A stretch of DNA of 64,000 nt, taken from contig OY282560.1 in assembly GCA_958295665.1 (NCBI GenBank), positions 262,804,641 through 262,868,640 of the forward strand, written 5' to 3'. Numbering within the stretch: position 1 is the first letter of the stretch; every line of letters starts with the position of its first letter. Under the pieces are notes generated by a model. That model searched no databases, was not told the origin of the DNA, and saw only the letters and a program-made list of their open reading frames with translations. This document shows, piece by piece, positions 21,526-33,420 of the stretch. The position numbers and the translations under genes were made by a program. Source of the DNA: Tipula vernalis (lineage: Eukaryota > Arthropoda > Insecta > Diptera > Tipulidae).

Positions 21526-24500
21526 CTGACTGTATTTGCTTTTTGGATTAAGTGTTTCGTTTTACCAATGTATTTGTGATATTCTTATATAAAATTGTCT
21601 ATCACTTTTCGAAATCCATGGAATGTACGCGCATATTTTGAACTTACAATCCTTTAAGGGTGTGGGAGGGTGTTTCTGAGTAAATTCCCAGGTACCCCCA
21701 CCAAGAGGGCTCAAAGTTTTTTAATTCAAAACAGATCAACGTTAACCGTAGTCGAAATTTAAATATTATTTAGGCATTATTAATAAAAACGCTGGACCGG
21801 TGTCATTAGGAAATATTGAGCAAGTCTCTTAAAAAATTGGGAGTTCAGCAACACATTCTGTAAAATTTTGCCTGTTAATCTTGCTCGAAAAGGTTTGCAT
21901 TTCTCTCAAAACTTCTAAATCCTATTTATTTTACTTTAGTATTTTTGACTCAAAATTCTTATTGGAATTATATTAACGATGTACTTACTAATATTTGCTT
22001 ATATTTGGTTATTTGATAGAAACTGTACACGCTTAATAATTTGTAAGTAAATTCTTACAAAAACAAAGTTTAAAATGGCTTGGTTGTATGTAAAGCGGCG
22101 AATTGTGTAATTGCGAATGCCTCAAGGTAAACCGCCCAGCGGTAATGGTATAGTCTTATACATTTATAATACATATAGTCAGTCTGAGATATACAACCAC
22201 AAATTATTCTTATGTCGTATTCAAACAACAAAAATTGAATTCCGTTTAAACATTTTATTTCCAAATTAATTCAATTAGATGTACTAAACAAATATGAATT
22301 TATATTTATTTTCTTTTATTATGTCGTTAGAATATTCACGAATGAACAACTTTTATGTGCATATCTACATATTTGAAATTTTCTCAGAACTTTTATATAT
22401 AAGATAAAGAAAAATTTCTAACAATTTTTCATATCTGTGTGTGACGTCGTATTTTATTTTCATTTACGTACATATTACATATTTGTAACTGAGCGAAGTA
22501 GATTGATTGATTATTTTGGTAACGAAATCGCATAGAAAATAAAAATTCTAACAAAAAACTTAATTCACATACATACAATTGTACTGGTATACATACTCGC
22601 CTACACAAACAAAATCGTGGAAAATTCGAAAAAATTTAATTCAACAAATAAAACAAAATTACCCAAAATTTTTTCCAGTCTAGACATACACCATATGAAT
22701 TGCATGAATGAATTGGATGAATTAATGATACATAATTTTTTTTTATTGTAGATTTTCATTAAAATGTAAACTTTTCTTGTTTTTTTTTTTTTTTTTTTTG
22801 TTAATTTGAAAAGTTAATAAAAATGTTGAGTTGGTTTTTGATATATTTTTCAACTTTTTTTTGCCAACAAATTTTAGAGTAAAAATCGTTTGCAATATGT
22901 TATTAGCTTTTGCGGTGGGAAATTTTTTTTATGCTTTCTCATTTTTATTTTTTTTATTGCAAGAAATCCGGTTGATTGAAAATGATTAATGGATGTAAAT
23001 ATGATTTTTTGGAAGTAATTAGATTTACATTAGCTAATTAAGTTACAATTATTGTTTTTTAGGTTGGTTTGGAAAACATTTCGAACAAAAAAAAAAAAAT
23101 TAAAAGTTATGTACTAGAGTCAAACAAGATGGTCCTGATTATCAAACTATCAATCAAACTGTGTAGCTGCTATATACGGTTATTTGAACATATGCCGCAT
23201 ACATTAATGCAATACACAATAACATATGTCTAGAATGAATGAACAATTTCTGAAAAACCTTGTAATTTTGACAGGACAATAATTTTCCCGTTTTCCGTTT
23301 CGATGTGTACACATTTTCATTTCGATTTAACCATTTTTTGTGCAGTTCGCGTTTATTGTTCGTCCGCCGGGTTATCAACGTAATATAAAAATAACAACAA
23401 CACAAAAAACATCTGTGCTGTTAAATTTATTATAATTATTATTATAAATAAAATGTATTGTTGTTTAATAATAATTAAAAATTAAAATTTAACGAGAAAG
23501 CAACAAAAAAATAAAGAAAACTGTTGGTTAAAAATTGGGAAATTTATTGTTACTGTACAACAACAAAAAACGGGTGAAAATTGAAAAATCAAATTTAATG
23601 AATTGAAAAATAAAAATCGTTTATTATTTTGTGCTGCATGCGGACTAAATTTGTTGTTGTCCTACTGTTGTTGCTGTATAATAATACTACCAGGCTACAC
23701 TACTACTGCTGCTGTGTAATTTGTGCCCATTTAAATTTTCAATTGTTAAAATTTTTAGATTGGAAAATTATTACCATACGTGGTGAATATTTATCTCATT
23801 TTCTCCAAATGTTGGGTGTTTTTTTGATCGTGCGACTCAACTGGAAACAAATCAATAATTTTAATTGTTTTGAAATGTGTAATTTTTTAAACGAAAAAGT
23901 CAAAAATTACAAAATTTGAAAAGTTATAGTCTATAATATTTATAATAACTTTGCGTTGGTAGTTTTGTATTTAAGCAGTTTGTATAATATTAACTATTGG
24001 TCCATTCGAGCCTACAATAGAAGAGGTTGTAGTGGAAGAAGCCTTTGCGATTGGAAAAAAAGCCATGGATGTTTATATTTGTGCTGTCAAAAATATTTTT
24101 TTTGTCTAATATTCAAAAATTGTCCAATTTCAATAACACAATAAATTTAATAATAAAATTGTAGATGGTTAGTGTTACACGTTAAGTGTATGAAATGTGA
24201 CGTAGCACTGCAAGTGAGAACTTTTTAGTTTGCAGTGGCTTATGCAAGAAAGTTGTGCACTGCAAATATGTGGGTTTAAGGCAAGCTGCTTTTGAATTAA
24301 TAAGCCGCTCTGAAGACATTTGTTGGTTGGTATGTCACTAAATTATGTGAATTGACAGAGATAACAAGAAAATATTTCATTTTTTTTTACTTTTGCCACA
24401 GCTGATCTAATTTATCACTTAGCTTTTTTCTTACAGAATTGAATTTTGAATGATTATTTTTTATTTGATATTCTAAAACCTAGTCTAACTACCTTTTTAA

Positions 24501-24945
24501 TACCCCTTCCATCAACATTGCTATTTAAAAATGATCAGTAATTATTCATCCCGTCTTTCTAGTCGGGCCACATTAATATTATTGCTCTTATGGAGTGGTG
24601 ATTATTATGGTGATCATTTTTGGGTAACAAAGATTTGGGGCACAATTGTACTGTTTTTTTTTTTTAAATAGATCATTGAAATTTGTAATTAATTTTCATA
24701 ATAATAATAGAACATAGGAGCAGGTAAGTATAACTTAATAAAATAAGTTTTGATAATTTTTCAGATATTGTAATGAATATAAGCTCTATTGTTCTACATT
24801 TTTTCTCAAATTCTAAGTTAATTAATTTATATTTAATTATTTTAACCATGTGTGACTAACTGATGGTTATTGGTTTGTCTAAATCGCTATACATGTTTGA
24901 TAGTATATCATCATAATATTTGAAAATAACCTTTTTTATTAATAT
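21526..24945. other. 3.4 kb of AT-rich DNA without recognised gene
   Basis: The stretch has long T and A runs (22775-22800, 23087-23100) and trinucleotide-rich patches (TTGTTGTTG and CTACTACTGCTGCTG near 23650-23715). Open frames at 22070-22264, 23154-23405, 23629-23919 and 23956-24144 have no motif and fit chance. No RNA gene or element boundary could be supported. Confidence 0.5.
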
Positions 24946-24947
24946 CT

Positions 24948-25190
24948 AGTTGTAATTCTTGCAAATTATCTGTGCAACGGCAGGCCAAGGATATTGTGCA
25001 ATGTGATAAATGTAAACACTTTTATCATATGTTAGGTGAAAATGATAATAACGAATCTAGAGGTAAGCTTTATTTGTGTTCAATGTGTACAAGACAGGCA
25101 TCGATTGTTAGCTGTCCAACAAATTTAAGACAACCTTCAACGGATAGCAGTCCTACTTTTACGGCTATAACATCTAGAGAAGTTTTGTAA
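24948..25190 (+). pseudogene. Fragment with a PHD/RING-like Cys pattern
   Basis: The frame reads SCNSCKLSVQRQAKDIVQCD, then KCKHFYHMLGENDNNESRGK and LYLCSMCTRQ: Cys-x2-Cys, Cys-x2-Cys, His, then Cys-x2-Cys at PHD-like spacing, but the cysteine expected after His is missing. TATCTAG just before could be a splice acceptor and AGGTAAGC at 25062 a donor, though the Cys pattern continues past it. PHD fingers occur in ORF1 of some CR1/L2-type non-LTR elements as well as in host chromatin proteins. It ends at TAA at 25190 with no further homology. Origin unresolved. Confidence 0.4.
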
Positions 25191-25439
25191 TTTGTCAACC
25201 CCTCAAATATTTGGTGTGCCATTCATTACTAATGAAAATCTCCTGTTATTAGCGATCGAAATTTTTAAATGCTTTGGATTTTAAGGAGCGGGTAAATCAC
25301 ATATAAAGCATATCCATAGGACACACTTCAAAACTTTTCGAAACCTATTACTGTTGAATTCTACAACAAATTCGACAAAGAAACTATTGTTCAAGTCGCT
25401 AAAGGCAAAAAGAGCATTAATGCTAGTTGATTGAGGAAG

Positions 25440-25732
25440 ATCTTTTTCTTCCCTTTCGAAATTATATTTTTTGTAAACACATTTAATAAAACAATAATCC
25501 GAATTTAATAATTTTATTTTGAGTTTACAGTTTTGTGGTCCGACATTAATTACTTGATGGACGTTTCCAATGACAATGAATATAAATTTTTTCTCTCTAT
25601 ATTAAGTTATACAAAATGTTATATTAGGTAGCAAACAAAAATACTAATTGGAAATACTTAATCTTAATTACGCAATTTGAAATTATACATATTATGTGTT
25701 ACATATAAATAAAATAGTGTACTGCATTATCA
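25440..25732 (-). mobile_element. Candidate 3' LTR of the BEL/Pao element
   Basis: On the minus strand the sequence after the G-run begins TGATAATGCAGTACAC, a plausible TG start of an LTR. The outer limit cannot be fixed because the matching 5' LTR is not present on the other side. The 25440 limit is a guess. Confidence 0.35.
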
Positions 25733-25734
25733 TT

Positions 25735-25746
25735 CCCCCCCCCCCC
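25735..25746 (-). other. Polypurine tract of the BEL/Pao element
   Basis: Twelve Cs on the plus strand are twelve Gs on the coding strand, between the end of pol and the TG start of the candidate 3' LTR. This is the expected place for the plus-strand primer. Confidence 0.6.
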
Positions 25747-25747
25747 A

Positions 25748-28700
25748 TTAAACACTCCCGTGTTTAATTTCTGTCGGAAGTGGGCTGAGTTTGGTGATGG
25801 CTCGTCTCAAGTTTCCGGTTTGAGTTTTTTTTTTACTGTGGCTACACGAACCATACCGTTATGTCCAGGGTGAAGTTCGACTACCTTTCCAAATTTCCAT
25901 TTAAGTGGTGGAAGATTATCATCCTTAATAATTACAACTGTGTCTTCTGTTAAGTTCGTTGATTTGTTTTGCTAGTAGTATCGATGTTGTAATTGCTGAA
26001 GATAATCGCTGGACCATGTTTTCCAGAATTGAGCATGTAGATGCTGAACGAGTTGCCAATGTTTTAAATAATTGACGTTTTGTTCGCTATTGTTGTTTGG
26101 TTCCGGGATTGATGTTAGTGAACGTCCAATAAGAAAATGACCTGGGATTAAAATCTCAATGTTGTCATCAGTCGTGATTGGCGTAATTGGACAAGAATTG
26201 AGTACTGCTTCAACTTGCTTCATCAAAGTATTCAATTCCTCATATTTGAGAATTGCATTTCCCATCATGCGTCGCAAATGGAATTTGGCTGACTTTACTG
26301 CTGCCTCATATATACCTCCAAAATGAGGTGATCCTGGTGGTGCAAATTTCCAAATGATTTGATTTTCGTTGCACACAGTATTAATTCGATCTGAACTTTC
26401 AGTGTTACAAACACCTCGGGTTACCACGAATCTCTTGAATGCGCCAATAAATGATGCTGATGTTAGATCGGAAGCAAGTTCCAAGTGAACGGTTTTCGTT
26501 ACTAGGCAAATAAAAACTGCCAGATACGTTTTTGATGGAATTTTGCCTCGAACTTTGTAGTGTACCAAAAAAGGTCCGGCATAGTCAATTCCAATTTTAA
26601 AGAATGGTGGTGCTGGATTAACCCTTTCTGTGGGAAGATCATCCATTTGTTGTTGTAATAACCTTGGCTTGGCTCTGCTACATATGATGCACTCTCGGTA
26701 ACCCTTTTTGCTAATTGTCTACCGGATATAGGTCAATAATTTTGCCGTGATGCTGCAAGTGACGCCTGCGGACCAACATGTAAGTGCGTCTTATGAAGAA
26801 ATCGTAGTAAAGTCACCGTGAAAAAATGGGTTTTCGGCAAAATAATCGGGTGTCGTGAAGAATATGATAATGATGAAAATTGTGGTCTACCGCCAACTCT
26901 GATTAATTTGTTTTCGTTCATGAACAGTGAAAGCGATTTTAACGAAGCATCTTGTACGCTAAATTTATCCCGTTGCAATCCAAGATATTCAGCTGGAAAA
27001 GAGTTAATTTGAACTAATCGCAAAATTTCGTTTAATCCATTATGCATTTCTGCTGTGTTCAACGATCCTGTGAGTTTTGTATGTGTTGTACGACAATTAT
27101 GGATGAACCTTAGCACATAAGCCATTGCATTATTGACCCTTATAAAGGAATTTTTAGCATGAATTTGCTCGAGAAGATCAGTGACAGAATGAATCGTGGC
27201 AGATAATGCTTGTTTTCGCGTCTCAAGCAATTTTATATCACAATCGAGAATTGCGGTGTCTCCATCAAACGGGTTTACTCTCCAATTTTCACTGTCATTT
27301 CGCAAATACTCTGGTCCAAACCACCATAAATTTGAAGATATTAATTCGTCTGACAAAACACCTCGTGATACCAGATCCGCTGGATTATGAGCAGATTTTA
27401 CGTGTAGCCATTGTACAGGATCAGAATTTAGCTGAATGTTGGCTACTCTTGTGGCAACAAATGTTTTCCAAGTTGCAGATGGGGATTTTATCCAATGTAA
27501 TACAATGGAGGAATCACTCCAGTAAAAGATATTTTCGTAGGGAAAGTTGATTTCTTTGGTAATCCTCATCATTAATTTGGCAAGTAGTTGTGCCGCATAT
27601 AACTCCAGACGAGGCAACGTTTGTATACTTTAAGTGGTTCAACTCTAGATTTAGCGCACAGCAGATTGACCATATATGAATTTTCACTTCGAAATCTGAC
27701 ATAAATTGCTGCACCGAAGGCCTTTTCACTGGCGTCAGCAAATCCATGTAGTTCAATATTAGTCGAGTTGTTAATGTTATTAAATAGATGCCGCGGTATT
27801 CTTAAATTCTGTAGTTTCACCAATTCCTTTTTAAACGTTTGCCAATAAGTATGATAACTTATTGGGAAACCCTCATCCCAGCTAAATTTTAACTTCCATA
27901 ATTTCTGCAAGAATATTTTTCCGATAATCACTACAGGCGATGCTAAACCAATCGGATCGAATATTGCCGCTACCTCTGCAATCATGCTTCGTTTGGTGAT
28001 TCTTGTTTATGACGCTAAACTCGAACTAACTTGAATTCTGAAAACATCTGTAGATGAATGCCAATAAAGTCCCAGTGTTTTGACATATTGATCGTCGTCA
28101 AGCTGCAGACACTGTTCCTTGTTTTCATTATGGACACCTTTTAACATACAAGGGCGATTTGCACACCATTTATGCAATGTCATACCGGCAGAGTTTAATA
28201 TTGTAGATATTGTGTTTCGTAAATGTAATGCTTCTTCAATTGAGTTACATCCTGTGAGTAAGTTATCAACATATACATCGTCGCGAATTGCAGCGGCGGC
28301 AAGTGGTTGAGTTTCCTCGAAGAGTCTAGCCAGTTCCAACAAACATCTGGTCGCTAAGTAAGGTGCAGAAGTTGTACAGTAAGTGACGGTTTTAAGCTTA
28401 TATGTGTGTAGTTTTTCGTTACTGTGGTAACGCCAGAATATATATTGAAACTGTTGATCGTCCTCATAAAGCTGAATTTGTCGGTACGTCTTTTTTATGC
28501 GAAGGCAAACGCATGTGAACGAAACCGCAGAAGAATAGTGGATAATTCATTTTGAACTACTGGTCCAACTAGTAACAAATCGTTGAGCGATATTCCAGTA
28601 GTAGCTTTTGCTGAGCCGTCAAAAACTACTCTAGTTTTAGTTGTGGTAGAGTCTGACTTGAAGACACAATGATGTGGTAAATAATAATGTGGAGTTTTAA

Positions 28701-29708
28701 TATTGACGACGCGTTCCAAATGATCCAATGTCTCATATTCCAACATAAAACTATTATAAGCTGCACGTAACTCTGGAGTTTTATCTAACCGTCTTTCGAG
28801 ATTTATAAATCTTTGCTGTTATAGTACATCTGATTCTCCCTTTGAGTTTCTCGGAATGGCAATCTGACTATAAATCTTCCCGAGCTATCCCGTTTGAAAG
28901 TGTTTTTATAATGTTTTTCACATTCCGATTCAGCCGTTTGATCATTCTCTTCAACATGTTCTAGCTCCCAGAATTTCTTTAATAATTCCTCCACGTAGTA
29001 CGATCCTGCTCTTGATACAGCTACATTAGAGGAAACTGTTTCCGTTGGTTTATTGGATATTGCTCCAGTAACGACCCATCCTAAAACTGTGTTTTGCAAA
29101 TATGGTAAATTTTCTCCTAATTTAATTTGTCCAATAGCTTGAATTTCAGCAAATATTTCTCCACCCAATAACAAATATATTTTTTGCGGATGGTAAAAAT
29201 TTGGATCAGCAAGTTTAATGTTAGCGGGAATTTTCAAATTCACTGGATCAATTAAAATTGATGGTTGTTCTTCGGATATTTTAGTTCATATTTGAAATTC
29301 AAGTGAATTAGCTGCCGATATTGGTGCATCAGAGACGCCAAGTATTTTTACCGAAGAACATTTAGTTTTGAGTCCCAATCGTTTTGCTAATGCTTCAGTG
29401 ACAAAGTCTATTTGAGAACCTGAGTCCAATAATGCTCTTGCTAGTATTATCGTGAAACAATGATCCAAGACTTCAACTAAAGCAGTGGCCAGGAAAACCG
29501 TTTTGGTTCCCGAGGCTTGAAGCGTGGTTTTGTTTTCATTTGATGCTATCAAAAATGAAGATTGGTTTGTTGAAAGTGAAGTTGTATTTGTACCATTTAT
29601 TTTATCAGCATGTATGTATACGTATGATGCTTTGCCTTGCATATACGACAACCATCTGTTAAAACGCACTTTTCCAATGTATGAGATTGTCTTAAACAGT
29701 TGAGACAA
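25748..29708 (-). pseudogene. BEL/Pao pol pseudogene (protease, RT, RNase H, integrase)
   Basis: Domains appear in order on the minus strand. Protease: LLDSGSQIDFVTEALAKRL near 29430. RT: VVFDGSAKATTGISLNDLL near 28600 and DDVYVDNLLTG near 28270. RNase H: LHGFADASEKAFGAAIYVR near 27720 and YWSDSSIVLHWIKS near 27520. Integrase zinc region: RHPIILPKTHFFTVTLLRFL near 26830. Integrase core: IGIDYAGPFLVHYKV near 26560, then WKFAPPGSPHFGGIYEAAVK near 26320. This order and wording are typical of BEL/Pao. The SDNGTNF-type stretch expected in the core is replaced by NTESSDRINTV, so the second catalytic Asp is doubtful. Frameshifts near 29250, 28780, 28400, 27990, 27600 and 26680 break the frame. The C-terminal tail (LPPLKWKFGKVVELHPGHNG near 25880) is still readable. 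Confidence 0.92.
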
Positions 29709-30184
29709 AGTTTGAGGTGTTCTACCTTTATTCGGCGTTTACTTGCAGACAATACTAGGAATTCATTACAACGCATGATCGAATGTCCAATCTTATTACA
29801 AAAAACGCAATTGTAGCTCTTAGCATAATGAAGTGATGAATAAGACCTCTTAGAACAATTGCCCGATCTCGGATCTGATGCTTTGACTGCAGAATGTTGT
29901 TGTTTCGGTGGATTCTCAATGGTTTGACTCGTTAATTTGTGACAACGTAAATTAATAAATTTTGACATGTCGGTTAATGTTGGAAGTGCGTTCAAAGGAC
30001 AATGTTCCCGGCATTTAGCTCTTGTATCAACATCAAATTTTGTTGATATAAGATGTACGATCGGACGTCCCAATGTTTTTAAGGATCGTAAATGAGAGTT
30101 GGTTTCATCAATGATTCCTGTTAACCTTTGCGGTGTTGCCTTATCCATTGTTAATAGAAAAAAATGGAGGTGTGGCCAACACAC
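29597..30184 (-). pseudogene. BEL/Pao gag fragment with zinc knuckles
   Basis: The open frame holds DETNSHLRSLKTLGRPIVHL in the region before the knuckles, then NCVFCNKIGHSIMRCNEF, CLNCLRQSHTLEKC and CRICKAKHH, the row of CCHC-like knuckles seen at the end of BEL/Pao Gag. It overlaps the start of the protease frame. The N-terminal half of Gag and the 5' LTR are missing; homology ends near 30170, where T-rich DNA begins. Confidence 0.85.
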
Positions 30185-30496
30185 GACTTTCTTTTACGAA
30201 CAGAGAATTTTGAGAAATTTTTTTTTTAATTTTTAAATTTTTAAATTTTTTTTTTTAATTTTTTATTTTTAATTTTTATTTGTTTCTAATTTTTGGGATC
30301 ATTTTGTGTCAAGTAATTTTTTGTAAACCTTATACTTTTTAAGATATTTGCAAAATAAATTTTCTGGACCAAAGGAGTGGCCATTTCCGGTTAGCCGATT
30401 TGGAGTAAAATTCACTGGGACCTCCCAATTTATCAAAAAAGCTTAAATCTGAAGTTTCAGTTCGATTGGTTAAACCATCTGGGCTGTAGAGAGGAC
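30185..30496. other. T-rich spacer leading into the minisatellite
   Basis: Runs of T and AATTTTTAAATTTTT words at 30216-30290 are followed by more complex sequence (GGCCATTTCCGGTTAGCC at 30370). With 30772-30860 this may form the arms of a small non-autonomous element around the minisatellite, but no target duplication was found. Confidence 0.35.
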
Positions 30497-30771
30497 ACAG
30501 ACAGACTGACAGACTGACAGACTGACAGACTGACAGACTGACATACTGACAGACTGACAGACTGACAGACTGACAGACTGACAGACTGACAGACTGACAG
30601 ACTGACAGACTGACAGACTGACAGACTGACAGACTGACAGACTGACAGACTGACAGACTGACAGACTGACAGACTGACAGACTGACAGACTGACAGACTG
30701 ACAGACTGACAGACTGACAGACTGACAGACTGACAGACTGACAGACTGACAGACTGACAGACTGACAGACA
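30497..30771. repeat. 8-bp minisatellite (ACAGACTG)n, about 34 copies
   Basis: The 8-mer repeats almost perfectly, with one variant (ATACTGAC in place of AGACTGAC) near 30543. Since 8 is not a multiple of 3, all frames encode the same eight-residue repeat (SVSLSVCQ on the minus strand), producing a spurious 127-codon ORF. Flanks contain GATTGGTTAAACCATCTGGG and TTTCGAAACCCACTTTTTCG. Confidence 0.95.
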
Positions 30772-30914
30772 CTATTTCGAAACCCACTTTTTCGGACTCA
30801 GGGGACCGCAAAACAAATAAATCTCTAAAAATCTCAAGGTCCAAAATTTTCATGATTACTATACTTTATTTTACTAGAGTAAAAGTAATAATGCGCGAAT
30901 ATGAGCTTCGGCGA

Positions 30915-33420
30915 TGATATTTGGTTTATCAAATCGCTCAATTAATAACCGTCTTCAATAACAGACTAAATAAGATAAAATTTCAATCTGCATGTTCTCG
31001 TTCATCAATTAATTTTCGCCATTTACGTTATAACTTGATTGAGAAAGACTTACTTGAAATCGATTGGGACGCCTTATTCGATAGTAAGAATGTCGATGAA
31101 AAGATTGAAGCATTTCGTGGTGTTCTATTTGATTCAATTAGGAAACCAAGTAACTCTAAAGTTAGAGCTAAAATTAACGAATTTCCATCTTAGTTTTCTG
31201 ATTCTTTAATAAAACTAATCAGGGCAAAAAGCAAAATTAGGAAGCGGCTGCATATTTATAATAATACTTGCGGTCGTATACTTTTTTTTACAATTAAGGA
31301 AAAACTTGATAAAGAATTAAACGGTTGCTTTATGAAGTATTTAACTTCTGTTGAAGACCAATTTATATCTGATCCGAAAAAATTCTGGAAGTACACTAAT
31401 TCATTAAGAACTGAAACCAATTTTCCGTGTACAATGTACCTTCGCCAATGCGGTTCAGATAACTTTAAAAGTGTATACAGAGTCGATAATTCTAGTTTGG
31501 TAATAACTAAAACTGATCAATATTCTGACCTATATTGTTCGAAATTGGATGTTATTAATTTACTTAATAATTTAAAGGTGAATAAAAGAGCTGGTCCAGA
31601 TTTAATCTCCAATTTTTTTGTGAAAAATTTGATAGATGTCCTTTTCAAATCTCTTACAATATTGTTTAATCATGCCATCAAAGTATCATGCTTTCCTGAT
31701 AGGTGAAAGCAATCACATATAATTCCAATTCACATGAAGGGTGATCGATCTGATATTGCTAATTATAAGCCGATTTCTATTTTAAATGCCTTTGCTAAAT
31801 TATTTGAGAAAATATTACATACAAAATTATTCAGCCTTGTTCAAATTAGAATTTTCCATAAACAGCACGGCTGTTATCCACACAGATCTACACTTACCAA
31901 TTTAATAGAATTTTCCGATTATGTTTTTGGTGCTGTCGATGACAATAAGCAAGTGGACTGTATTTACACAGACTTCAGTAAAGCTTTTGATATAGTTATT
32001 CATTCAAAATTATGTGCTAAACTGTTAACATTCTAATTGTCTTATTCTGACACAGTATTTTTTCAGTCTTACTTAGGTGGTAGAAAGCAATATGTTTACA
32101 TCTCTTCTTAATATTCAGAAATGATTTGATAGATGTAATTGACTTCTGTTGTCTTCTTTATGCAGATGACCTAAAGATTTTTAAGGAAGTAAGTAATTTG
32201 TCAGACTCTCTTCAGACAAGCTTTTACATTGATGCCTTATAAATGAATTACTTTTAAATATTGGAAAATGTATGGTATTATCTCATACCAGAAAGGTTAA
32301 CAATTTTGTTTTTGATTATACTATTAATGGTTTAGTCGTCAACAGAGTGAAATTAATTAAATACCTCGGTGTGTGTATTTGCATACACCAAAAGACCCGG
32401 TCAATATCCCGTTTAGTGTAGATCGTCTCGTTAAATCGCTGACTCGAGATACGATACCACAGGTCCTTTATCGTTATATTGATCGCAATTGAATTGCTAA
32501 TTTCTCTGTTTGCTCGTTGCAGATTCACCGTGTCCAAATTAATTCCAATGTCCAAAATGTTTCAGGGCGGTATCTTCGGATGTCCAATTTAATGCAGCGT
32601 CAATGTTTTTCTTTGCGATATCTTAGAATGTCCAATTTAATGCGGGAGGTAGGTATATAATTTAAACACGATTTTATTTTAACTTTTCTCAATTTAATTT
32701 TCACACTATCATTCGCACACGTTATCGCCGTTTTATGCCCTTTTTACAATAATTCTTTCTTAATCCAAAAATGATATCTGGTTCTAAATTATTAGTACAT
32801 TATGATTTTACAGTGTTATAAATTTTTAGTACACTATTTTCACAGTGTACATATTATTCTATTACATTATTGTTACAATTATTTTTTTGCTGTCAAATTA
32901 GAATGTAAACAAAGTGACAAGTGCAAAATAAATTCTATATAATATTAAAATAGGTAAGTGTACTCAATTATATAATATAAATAAATAAACAAAATTCTAA
33001 AAATGGTATTCCTTTACAGGTATTAACGCAACTCTATTACGTATTGAGTTATGTTTCTTTGCGGTGTTTTGTTTTCTTTTTATTTTTAGGTGCTCGGCTT
33101 GAACAGTGTGGTTTTTGATGAAAGGTTAAAATTTGATGCGCTTATTGATACTATTTGTATCAAATCGTATAGAAGTTTGAGTTTTATATTGTATTTAGGA
33201 GAGGTAGAGAATTTAGGTCCACCTGCATTATTGATTGTTTTATTTAATCATTTATTACGAAGTTCTTTGGCGTATGGAGCCCAAATTTGGAATCCTTTAT
33301 TCATAAACTGATTTTTAACTATTATTATATATTCTGATTAAGCACATTACATGTTGATGTGATAACCAATAAAAAGTACTATACTGTAAGTTATCCTAGT
33401 AGTGGAATAAATAAATAAAT
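30915..33420 (+). pseudogene. Non-LTR retrotransposon relic (Jockey/CR1-type RT), split by a solo LTR
   Basis: The frame enters in the endonuclease-RT linker (NRLNKIKFQSACSRSSINFR near 30950) and goes on with VNKRAGPDLISNFFVKNL (31570), GDRSDIANYKPISILNAF (31740), QHGCYPHRSTLTNLIEF (31865), DCIYTDFSKAFDIVIHSKL (31955), CLLYADDLKIFKEV (32155) and VKLIKYLGV (32350). It is interrupted at 32373 and resumes at 33111 with FDERLKFDALID and LRSSLAYGAQIWNPLF. YTDFSKAFD and YADD mark the RT catalytic Asp residues, both present. A W-to-stop change at 31191 and several frameshifts make it dead. An AATAAATAAATAAATAAAC tail at 33405-33422 marks the 3' end. The exact clade was not resolved. Confidence 0.87.
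32374..33105. mobile_element. Solo LTR (732 bp) inside the non-LTR relic
   Basis: It begins TGTATTTGCATACACC and ends CTTGAACA, with GTGTG duplicated at 32369-32373 and 33106-33110. Removing it with one GTGTG restores the codons KYLGVVFDERL of the RT thumb. No coding capacity. It has TGTCCAA(A/T)TTAAT words repeated near 32540, 32580 and 32630. A solo LTR is the best fit for TG...CA ends and 5-bp duplication. Confidence 0.8.

Noticed and set aside
23629..24144. Two ORFs with Cys/Leu/Tyr-rich sequence, a possible small membrane protein
   Set aside because: The Cys/Leu-rich part comes from TTG/CTG trinucleotide runs; there is no consistent hydrophobic segment pattern or start context.
30470..30853. 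127-codon ORF made of a repeating eight-residue unit (SVSLSVCQ), a possible repetitive secreted protein
   Set aside because: It is the forced translation of an 8-bp minisatellite, where every frame stays open. No start context or flanking coding sequence.
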